Assembly (NCBI GenBank): GCA_028718065.1
Contig: JAQUMP010000084.1
Span: 1 to 9,926 of the forward strand
Direction of reading: 5' to 3'
Origin: Chitinivibrionales bacterium
GTDB taxonomy: Bacteria > Fibrobacterota > Chitinivibrionia > Chitinivibrionales > FEN-1185
DNA length: 9,926 nt
A program made the position numbers and the translations under genes. Below the pieces are notes generated by a model. That model ran no database searches and had not been told where the DNA came from. It worked only from the letters and a program-made list of their open reading frames with translations. This document shows positions 1 to 5,823 of the stretch, piece after piece. Within the stretch, counting starts at the first letter, position 1. Each line of letters begins with the position of its first letter.

Positions 1-357
1 CTCTGGCAGAACAATGTGAATGTTTCCATTCAAAACAACATTTTCTATGCACCGCTCAATTATGCCATCAACCGGTCCGCAAGCGTCTTGAACGGCTGTT
101 TTATCGACCACAACATTGTCTTTGGGGCAAACGGCATGGTGGCTGATACTACCGGTTGCACCATAAGCAACAATATGCTCGGGACCGACCCGCTTTTTGT
201 AAATAGCGCCTCGGCGCCGTTTGATTTCCATGTGCAGGCCTCCAGTCCTGCCATCGATGCCGGGGTGACCATACCGGGCTTGACCAATGATTATGACGGA
301 AATCCGCGTCCCCAGGGCAAAGGGTATGATATCGGGGCGTACGAGGCCACGCCATAA
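1..357 (+). CDS. C-terminal fragment of a right-handed beta-helix protein (choice-of-anchor Q type), 5' end outside the window
   Basis: The frame is open from base 1 to the TAA at 355-357. It reads LWQNNVNVSIQNNIF at the start, so the gene begins upstream; the ATG at 16 is internal. The visible 118 residues contain Asn-rich beta-helix rungs (SIQNNIF, CTISNNM), then DPLFVN, a Ser/Pro-Ala-Ile-Asp-Ala-Gly segment and DYDGNPRP, ending in YDIGAYEATP. This is the usual closing segment of secreted beta-helix proteins in the choice-of-anchor Q group. Such proteins are exported and often bind or cleave polysaccharide; the substrate cannot be told here. Unlike its three downstream paralogues it stops right after DIGAYE and has no C-terminal sorting-like module, so it may be released or anchored differently. 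The next gene starts 67 bp downstream. Confidence 0.85.
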   Translation, partial: LWQNNVNVSIQNNIFYAPLNYAINRSASVLNGCFIDHNIVFGANGMVADTTGCTISNNMLGTDPLFVNSASAPFDFHVQASSPAIDAGVTIPGLTNDYDGNPRPQGKGYDIGAYEATP

Positions 358-424
358 CGTCGCATTTTTCCTGAAATGATGCGCTCTAATAGAAATTTTT
401 TATTAATCTCAAAGGAGCATTGTC

Positions 425-1846
425 ATGAGTGCCGGACAAAAAAGAGCATGTGCATTCGTCGGTAAATTTCCCCGTTTTGTCTTATTTGTCGCCATTCTTG
501 GGGTGGCGGCCCATGCGGCAACGTACTATGTGTCAACCACGGGATCGAATTCAAACGCCGGATCGCAGGTGGCGCCGTTTCGCACGATCTCCTACGCCTA
601 TTCACAGGTTGTAGCTGGCGATACGATTTTGGTTCAACCGGGGACCTACACCGATTCGCATAACTCGCCAGGTTACGGTATTCTTTTAAATAAAGCGGGC
701 ACCGCGGCAAAACCAATCATTATTAAATCCGTCGTACCACGCGGAGCGATTATTGACGAACAGCAAGACCCTATTCGGAAGCGCGCAATTTATGTAGAAG
801 ACGCATCCTACAACATAGTCGATGGATTTCGCATTACCAATTCATGGCGCTTTGGCATAGTAGTTTATGGAAACAATAATACGTTTCAAAACAACGAAAT
901 TGATCATTGTGGTCTCGATACCATCCCGGCAGAGAATGAGCATGGTGCAATCTATATAGCCCCGTCATCTGCTAATTGTAAAATACTTTCCAATTATATT
1001 CACGATATCGGCCCTTGGCCGGAGCACGCCAGCAGCACTATGAATATAACAGCCGATGGGTTTTTGGTAGCCAACAATATTATTTCCGCTCGTCAGCCAA
1101 GTATGTACGGCATACAGATCGCGCCGGAAGCGGGGATGATTGTTACGAACGGGAAAATCTACAATAACACCTTCATTAACAACCCGGCCGCCGCAATTGT
1201 GCTCTACACCTATGGCGGCACTTTTTCCGGCCTGGAAATAGCAAACAACATTATGGCGAACAATGGCGGGTCTATTAATCTTTGCGAAGCAACCGGCAGT
1301 GGCGTCGTTGCCAACTCAAATATAGATTACAACAATTTTCGTCCATCATGGGTTGACGTTTGTGTACCGCCCCCCGCCACCGTTGCACACACGGACATAA
1401 ACTGGATCATGTCCAATCCGCTCTTTGTCAGCGCGACGGATTATCATTTGCAAAGCGGCAGCCGGGCGATCGGCGCCGGACTGACGTTATCATCCGTCAC
1501 TATGGATTTTGACGGCAACGCGCGGTCCGCCGGAACAGCTTACGATATCGGGGCCTATCAGATGCCCAAGGCGACGGCGGTTTTGTCTTCCGTTTCCGGG
1601 ATTAAATCTTTCAGTTGCATCACTACGACAAGTTCGATCAAGTATACCCTTCCGAAACCTTGTTTCGTGAGTATCAAATATTATGATTTGCAGGGCAGGA
1701 TAGAGTGTTCTTTTGTAAATAATTATCAGCAAGCGGGGAATTACAGCCTCAAATTGCCGGGGGCGTCTTTGGGACGAAATGTTTATATCCTGAAATTTCA
1801 GGCCGGGGATTTTGTCAAGAAAGAACGGCTGGCAGTCAGCAAATAA
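425..1846 (+). CDS. Secreted right-handed beta-helix protein with C-terminal T9SS-like sorting module (paralogue A)
   Basis: This encodes 473 residues. The start at 425 is supported by AAAGGAG at 411-417, 7 nt upstream. Residues 1-31 look like a signal peptide: basic n-region, hydrophobic core FVLFVAILGVAA, cleavage near AHA. Next comes a DUF1565-like start (YYVSTTGSNSNAG, then AGDTILVQPGTY), followed by PbH1-type rungs rich in Asn (NNTFQNNEI, IYNNTFINN, EIANNIMANN). Residues about 331-380 form the closing segment ending DIGAYQM. Residues about 395-473 form a small beta-sandwich-like tail (VSIKYYDLQGR, AGNYSLKLPG, NVYILKF, LAVSK end) resembling T9SS type A or FlgD-like sorting domains. It is probably a surface or extracellular protein; a carbohydrate-related role is a family-level inference, as no catalytic residues of a known lyase family could be picked out. 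It lies in a same-strand array with close paralogues. Confidence 0.88.
   Translation: MSAGQKRACAFVGKFPRFVLFVAILGVAAHAATYYVSTTGSNSNAGSQVAPFRTISYAYSQVVAGDTILVQPGTYTDSHNSPGYGILLNKAGTAAKPIIIKSVVPRGAIIDEQQDPIRKRAIYVEDASYNIVDGFRITNSWRFGIVVYGNNNTFQNNEIDHCGLDTIPAENEHGAIYIAPSSANCKILSNYIHDIGPWPEHASSTMNITADGFLVANNIISARQPSMYGIQIAPEAGMIVTNGKIYNNTFINNPAAAIVLYTYGGTFSGLEIANNIMANNGGSINLCEATGSGVVANSNIDYNNFRPSWVDVCVPPPATVAHTDINWIMSNPLFVSATDYHLQSGSRAIGAGLTLSSVTMDFDGNARSAGTAYDIGAYQMPKATAVLSSVSGIKSFSCITTTSSIKYTLPKPCFVSIKYYDLQGRIECSFVNNYQQAGNYSLKLPGASLGRNVYILKFQAGDFVKKERLAVSK
1415..1825 (+). repeat. Duplicated 3' module, copy 1 (in paralogue A)
   Basis: This segment aligns without any gap, at a constant offset of 2762 bp, with 4177-4587 in the third complete paralogue. 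The first 44 bases are identical. By hand count the first 172 positions differ at about 14 sites (about 92% identity); similarity is visibly lower in the remainder, which encodes the sorting-like tail. It covers the DIGAYQM closing segment and most of the tail. Confidence 0.85.
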
Positions 1847-1873
1847 ATCTGAGCGTAAGAAAGGAGCCCCGGC

Positions 1874-3190
1874 ATGTTTCCTCGACAAAAAGGAATTTGT
1901 TTGATTGCAAAACTTGTTTTGCCGGTGGCCGTTTTCATGATGGCGGCACAGGCAACAACCTATTATGTGGCCACAACGGGCAGCGATTCCTTTTCCGGTT
2001 CATTAAACAGTCCGTTTCGCACAATAACCTATGCCTATTCTAAAGTCACGGCCGGAGATTCTATTCTGGTGCAACCGGGGAGCTATACGGATTATTCACT
2101 CGGATGGGGAATATACCTTAACAAAAACGGGACGGCGGGCCATCCAATTACACTCAAATCGATTGTGCGCGGAGGCGCGATTATCGACGGTAGCGGGCAA
2201 TTGAACCGTCCCGCGGGCATCTACTTGTACGGCACGAGTTATAATATCGTTGACGGTTTCATAATCCGCAATTGTGCCAATTACGGTATAGGTGTTTTTA
2301 ACGACGGCGCCATTGCCGTTGCTTATAATAGGTTTGTCCGCAACGAAATTTATAATGCCACGGGCTCTGGCGTTTACGAATCGGAGCCATCAAATAATAA
2401 TTACTTCGGGCAGAATTATGTGCACGATAACGGCAGCAATGCAGGATATGACCACGGTTTTTATGTGGAGGGCAGCAACGACACGATCGTGAACAACATC
2501 ATAACCCATAATCTCTTCGGAGCGGGCATTCAACTTGCGGCATACGCCAATATCAGCAACTATACCATTTGTCAAAATACGATAGCCAATAATGCAACCA
2601 ATGGAATCGTCGTATGGTCGGATTCGGCGGTTTTTTCGTTTTCTAATATTATTATCGCAAACAATATCGTGTATGGCAATAAGCGCGGCATCGCAGGATG
2701 CTCGCCGGTCGGCGCAATAACCCTGAACAACAACATAAGCTATAATAACAGCTCGACGAATTACACAACGGATTACTGCGGCGGCGGGACGGCTGTTTGG
2801 ACGAACTACAATCTTATTCAAGCCGATCCTAAATTCGTAAACGCGGCCTCAGATTTTCATTTGCAAAGCGGCAGTCCGGCGATTGGCGCCGGAATAATAT
2901 TACCGTCTGTAACTCAGGATTTTCACGAAAATCCTCGATCTCCTGAAGCAGGTTACGACATCGGCGCGTATGAATATGCCGTTACCGGCGCGCTTCCGGG
3001 TATTAACCTTCCCGTTAAGACGACCACGGGCTCTACCCTGACGGTCTTTGATATTTCAGGAAGGATACGGTATTGCAGCGGTAGAGAGGGCAGCGCGGCC
3101 CTGCGGGGAATATCGTTAAAAGACGGCGTTTACTTTGTGCAGTGCCGTTCCGGCTATTCGGCCCAGACGCAAAAATATATTGTTAAGTAA
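1874..3190 (+). CDS. Secreted right-handed beta-helix protein with a divergent C-terminal sorting-like tail (paralogue B)
   Basis: This encodes 438 residues. The start at 1874 follows AGAAAGGAG (ending 1866) with a 7-nt gap and lies 27 bp after the previous stop, which suggests co-transcription. Residues 1-27 look like a signal peptide (basic start, core LVLPVAVFMMAA, cleavage near AQA). The DUF1565-like start reads YYVATTGSDSFSG and AGDSILVQPGSY. The middle is a ladder of Asn-rich rungs (NNYFGQNYVHDN, IVNNIITHN, IIIANNIVYGN). The closing segment runs from DPKFVN (about residue 318) to DIGAYE (362-367). The final ~55 residues (TLTVFDISGRIRY, LKDGVYFVQC, QKYIVK) look like a shorter T9SS-type sorting tail, clearly different from the tail shared by paralogues A and C. 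The HDNGSNAGYDHGFYVEGSN stretch is shared in outline with paralogue C. The substrate is unknown. Confidence 0.88.
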   Translation: MFPRQKGICLIAKLVLPVAVFMMAAQATTYYVATTGSDSFSGSLNSPFRTITYAYSKVTAGDSILVQPGSYTDYSLGWGIYLNKNGTAGHPITLKSIVRGGAIIDGSGQLNRPAGIYLYGTSYNIVDGFIIRNCANYGIGVFNDGAIAVAYNRFVRNEIYNATGSGVYESEPSNNNYFGQNYVHDNGSNAGYDHGFYVEGSNDTIVNNIITHNLFGAGIQLAAYANISNYTICQNTIANNATNGIVVWSDSAVFSFSNIIIANNIVYGNKRGIAGCSPVGAITLNNNISYNNSSTNYTTDYCGGGTAVWTNYNLIQADPKFVNAASDFHLQSGSPAIGAGIILPSVTQDFHENPRSPEAGYDIGAYEYAVTGALPGINLPVKTTTGSTLTVFDISGRIRYCSGREGSAALRGISLKDGVYFVQCRSGYSAQTQKYIVK

Positions 3191-3213
3191 CAAATATTGC
3201 AAGGAGGCTTTCT

Positions 3214-4632
3214 ATGCGAGCATGTTTTATGTCGGGCCTTTGTATGGTCTTTCTGAGCGGCGCAGGCTTGCAAGCGATAGGCGCCGGTTATTATGTGTCA
3301 ACCACGGGATCCAATTCAAACGCCGGAACACCGGCGGCGCCGTTTCTTACGATTGCCTACGCCTATTCCAAGGCCCTTGCCGGAGACACTATTCTGGTGC
3401 AACCGGGGAACTATACGGAGTATGCCGCAGGGTGGGGTTTACATTTGAATAAGAGTGGGACCGCAAGTGCGCCTATTACCCTTAAATCGGTCCAGCGCGG
3501 CGGAGCGATTATTGATGCATCGGGCGCAACGTACGCTCAACGTGGCTACGGCGTCTATTTAGACGGCTCACATAATGTAATGGACGGATTCAAGATAAAC
3601 ACTTCGCCGGGCGCGGGGTTGCGGGTCGATGGCACCGGCAATAAAATTACGAATAACGAAATCTGTAAGGGCGGTTTGGATACCGGCAACGGGCAAAACG
3701 GCAGCGGCATTTTTGAGGGTACGAGCGGTTTACAGAATACGTACGCGCAAAATTACATTCATGATAACGGCCGCAATAATTACGACCACGGCTTATACCT
3801 GTGCGGCGACAACACGACCATGCTGAATAATATCGTCGTCCGGAACACAGGCGCGGGCATACAGGTCGCCGGGTATAAAGGCGTAGAAAATATACACATT
3901 TACAACAACACCGTCGCCTATAACGGGAGCAGAGGGATTGTGCTGTGGGCCGCGCAGGAGGATGGCGGGACGACCATCGATAGCGCCCAGATCTATAACA
4001 ATATATTTGCTTTTAACGGCACGGACGGGATCGACGGATGCGGGCCGGCCGGAACGAGCAATGTTGTTTCGAACAACATCGTGTACGGCAATTCCAACGG
4101 CAAAGTTAACTGGCTGGCGTGCGGCGCGCTCGGCAGCGGCGGATTTTCGGTTACCCTAACGGACACGATCACGCATAATCCGCTCTTTGTCAGCGCGACG
4201 GATTATCATTTGCAAAGCGGTAGTCCGGGAATCGGCGCCGGACTGACTTTATTATCAGTCACTATGGATTTTGACGGCAACGCGCGGTCTGCCGTAACAG
4301 GTTACGACATCGGGGCCTATCAGATGCCCAAGGCGACAGCGGCTTTGCCTCCGATTTCCGGGATTAAATCCTTTCGTTGCAATACCACGGCAAACGTTAT
4401 TAATTATGTCCTTCCAAAGCCCTGTTTTGTGAGCATAAAATATTATGACTTACTGGGAAGAACGGTGTGTTCTTTTGTAAACAATTTTCAAGCGGCGGGA
4501 AATTACAGTATCAAATTGCCGGGGGCGTCTCTGGCTCGAAACGTTTATGTCCGGGAATTCAGAGCAGGGGATTTTGTTGTGAAAGAGCTTTGTCCTAACT
4601 CCCGCTCGCCGTCAGCAAATAGCGCTCGATAA
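3214..4632 (+). CDS. Secreted right-handed beta-helix protein, 3' end extended into prfB (paralogue C)
   Basis: This encodes 472 residues. The start at 3214 has AAGGAGG just upstream (about 3201-3207) and lies 23 bp after paralogue B. The N-terminus is a short signal-like segment (MRACFMSGLCMVFLSGAGLQA, cleavage near residues 21-25). Then come a DUF1565-like start (YYVSTTGSNSNAG, AGDTILVQPGNY) and Asn-rich rungs (TNNEI, MLNNIVVRN, IYNNIFAFN). The closing segment runs from residue 322 to DIGAYQM (365-371), followed by a sorting-like tail almost collinear with that of paralogue A. Collinearity breaks at codon GAG 4585-4587. A 14-nt insertion (4588-4601) shifts the frame, so the expected LAVSK end becomes a longer Ser/Arg-rich end (PNSRSPSANSAR). 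The last 38 bp overlap the convergent prfB. Whether this tail is still functional is open. Confidence 0.85.
   Translation: MRACFMSGLCMVFLSGAGLQAIGAGYYVSTTGSNSNAGTPAAPFLTIAYAYSKALAGDTILVQPGNYTEYAAGWGLHLNKSGTASAPITLKSVQRGGAIIDASGATYAQRGYGVYLDGSHNVMDGFKINTSPGAGLRVDGTGNKITNNEICKGGLDTGNGQNGSGIFEGTSGLQNTYAQNYIHDNGRNNYDHGLYLCGDNTTMLNNIVVRNTGAGIQVAGYKGVENIHIYNNTVAYNGSRGIVLWAAQEDGGTTIDSAQIYNNIFAFNGTDGIDGCGPAGTSNVVSNNIVYGNSNGKVNWLACGALGSGGFSVTLTDTITHNPLFVSATDYHLQSGSPGIGAGLTLLSVTMDFDGNARSAVTGYDIGAYQMPKATAALPPISGIKSFRCNTTANVINYVLPKPCFVSIKYYDLLGRTVCSFVNNFQAAGNYSIKLPGASLARNVYVREFRAGDFVVKELCPNSRSPSANSAR
4177..4587 (+). repeat. Duplicated 3' module, copy 2 (in paralogue C)
   Basis: This is the counterpart of 1415-1825, ungapped at an offset of 2762 bp. 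Identity ends at the GAG codon 4585-4587. It resumes 14 nt later at 4602-4622, which matches 1826-1846 at 17 of 21 positions by hand count. In 4602-4622 the ancestral reading (P)LAVSK followed by TAG is visible, but it is out of frame with the present gene. Confidence 0.8.
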
Positions 4633-5699
4633 ATTCGTCGATCTCGCCATCTAAAACCGCCTGGGTATTGCTGGTCTCCACCTCCGTGCGGTGGTCTTTG
4701 ACTAAATTATACGGATGCAGCACATACGAGCGGATCTGGCTGCCCCATTCGATTTTTTTCTTTTCGATGGCCTTGTCCTGGCGCTTTTTTTCCTCGGCCT
4801 CTTTATAGAATTGTTTAACGCGCGATTTTAAAACGCGCATGGCCACCGCCCGGTTTTTCATTTGCGAGCGTTCGTTCTGGCAGGCCACCACGATGTTGGT
4901 GGGAATATGCGTAATGCGCACGGCGGAATCGGTCTTGTTGATGTGCTGCCCGCCCGCGCCGCTGCTGCGATAGGTATCCACCCGCAGTTCCTCTTCCGGC
5001 AACTCGTAATCGTCGGTCTCTTCGATAATCGGGGTAGCGTAGACGGATGCGAACGAAGTATGGCGCCGCGCATTGGCGTCGAACGGCGAGATGCGCACCA
5101 GGCGATGCACGCCGACTTCGGCTTTAAGGTGGCCGTAGGCGTATTCGGCGTTCACCTGAATTTCCACGGAACGCAATCCGGCTTCTTCACCAGCTTCCAT
5201 GTCCAGCACCGTATACTGGTAGCCATGACGTTCCATCCAGCGGCAATACATGCGGAAAAGCATCGAGCACCAGTCGCAGCTTTCGGTCCCGCCGGCGCCG
5301 CTGTGGATCGAAAGCAGGGCCGGGCTGGCATCGTCTTCGCCCGAAAGTTTGCGCACGAACTCCAGTTCCTGAACGTGCTTGGAAAGCGCCGGCAGCATGG
5401 CGGCGACTTCGGTCTGCATGCGCTCGTCGTTTTCGTCTTGCGCAAACGCGGCCAGTTCGGCACTTTCGGCGCCCTCACGGTTGAGCGCCTCCCATTGGTC
5501 AATTACTTTTTTAAGGCTTTTAATCTGCTTTAAGATGCCCTGGGCGGCGCGTTGGTCGTTCCAGAAGGCGCTCTGCGCGGTTTGTTCCTCAAGACCGGCT
5601 ACGGTCTGCTTTTTAGCGTCGACGTCAAAGATACCTCCGCAGGTTCTCTATGCGTGTTTGTAAATCTTTTAAAACGTTCTGGTCGATTATCTGAGGCAT
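4595..5699 (-). CDS. prfB: Peptide chain release factor 2 (RF2), expressed by +1 programmed ribosomal frameshift
   Basis: RF2 recognises UGA and UAA stop codons in the ribosomal A site and triggers peptide release. The zero frame starts at ATG 5699-5697 and reads MPQIIDQNVLKDLQTRIENL then RRYL, before a UGA at 5627-5625 (codon 25). Skipping the U at 5627 continues as DVDAKKQTVAGLEEQ into the rest of the protein, giving 24 + 343 = 367 residues (E. coli RF2 has 365). The anticodon-mimic SPF tripeptide is at residues 204-206 and the catalytic GGQ loop (SSGAGGQHIN) at 249-251, within one residue of their E. coli positions. The residue corresponding to E. coli K-12 Thr246 is Ser, as in many bacteria. 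The start at 5699 has AGGAG at 5714-5710. The gene ends in UAG at 4597-4595, inside the 3' end of the convergent beta-helix gene. An internal ATG at 5419 would give a 274-residue product lacking the N-terminal domain and is unlikely to be the true start. Confidence 0.97.
5624..5638 (-). promoter_or_regulatory. prfB +1 programmed frameshift site
   Basis: On the minus strand the sequence reads GGAGG (5638-5634), TAT, CTT (5630-5628), TGA (5627-5625), C (5624). An internal Shine-Dalgarno-like GGAGG lies 3 nt before the CUU slip codon, followed by an in-frame UGA with C as the next base. This is the classic RF2 autoregulatory cassette. When RF2 is scarce the ribosome pauses at UGA, slips from CUU to UUU and reads on in +1. 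The downstream frame is the one that encodes the SPF and GGQ motifs. Confidence 0.96.
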
Positions 5700-5709
5700 G
5701 GGGATATTT

Positions 5710-5714
5710 CTCCT
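5710..5714 (-). promoter_or_regulatory. Ribosome-binding site that fixes the prfB start
   Basis: AGGAG on the minus strand, 10 nt before the ATG at 5699. It supports the short zero-frame leader peptide of 24 codons as the true beginning of prfB rather than any downstream ATG. Confidence 0.75.
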
Positions 5715-5734
5715 GTTGTTGTTCCCGACAAAAA

Positions 5735-5765
5735 TACATGATGCCCCGGAACTTTACATGACGCC
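5735..5765. repeat. Imperfect direct repeat in the prfB/DUF2079 divergent spacer
   Basis: TACATGATGCC (5735-5745) and TACATGACGCC (5755-5765) match at 10 of 11 positions and are spaced 20 bp apart, about two helical turns. The pair lies upstream of both divergent genes and could be a regulator site; it could also be chance. No protein is assigned. Confidence 0.3.
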
Positions 5766-5778
5766 GTGCAATTTTTTC

Positions 5779-5808
5779 TTGCCAAAACTCCCCTAATTAC
5801 GGTAGGAT
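5779..5808 (+). promoter_or_regulatory. Candidate sigma70-type promoter for the DUF2079 gene
   Basis: TTGCCA (5779-5784, 5 of 6 to the -35 consensus) and TAGGAT (5803-5808, 4 of 6 to the -10 consensus) are separated by 18 bp. A start near 5815 would leave a leader of about 9 nt, too short to contain the hairpin at 5787-5816 in RNA. In that case the inverted repeat would act as DNA. Confidence 0.4.
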
Positions 5809-5816
5809 AGGGGAGT
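5787..5816 (+). promoter_or_regulatory. Perfect 9-bp inverted repeat containing the Shine-Dalgarno of the DUF2079 gene
   Basis: ACTCCCCTA (5787-5795) and TAGGGGAGT (5808-5816) are exact reverse complements around a 12-nt loop. The right arm includes AGGGGAG (5809-5815), the only good ribosome-binding site for the ATG at 5824, with an 8-nt gap. If transcribed from further upstream, the RNA would hide its own ribosome-binding site. If transcription starts at about 5815, the palindrome would instead overlap the -10 element like an operator. It has no T-run after it, so it is not a standard terminator. Confidence 0.55.
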
Positions 5817-5823
5817 AACGCTT

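Noticed and set aside
362..400. Possible terminator between the first two beta-helix genes
   Set aside because: Only weak, partly overlapping stems (CGCAT/ATGCG, CATTT/AAATG) are present, and the T-run at about 395-400 is well separated from them.
3600..4100. Repetitive AAYAACA-type strings throughout the beta-helix genes as a possible repeat array
   Set aside because: They are Asn codons of beta-helix rungs at irregular spacing, with no conserved spacer/repeat pattern, so this is not a CRISPR or DNA-level repeat.
4862..5533. Open frame of 223 codons on the + strand
   Set aside because: It is antisense to the strongly supported prfB. The protein shows no recognisable motif and has no plausible ribosome-binding site.
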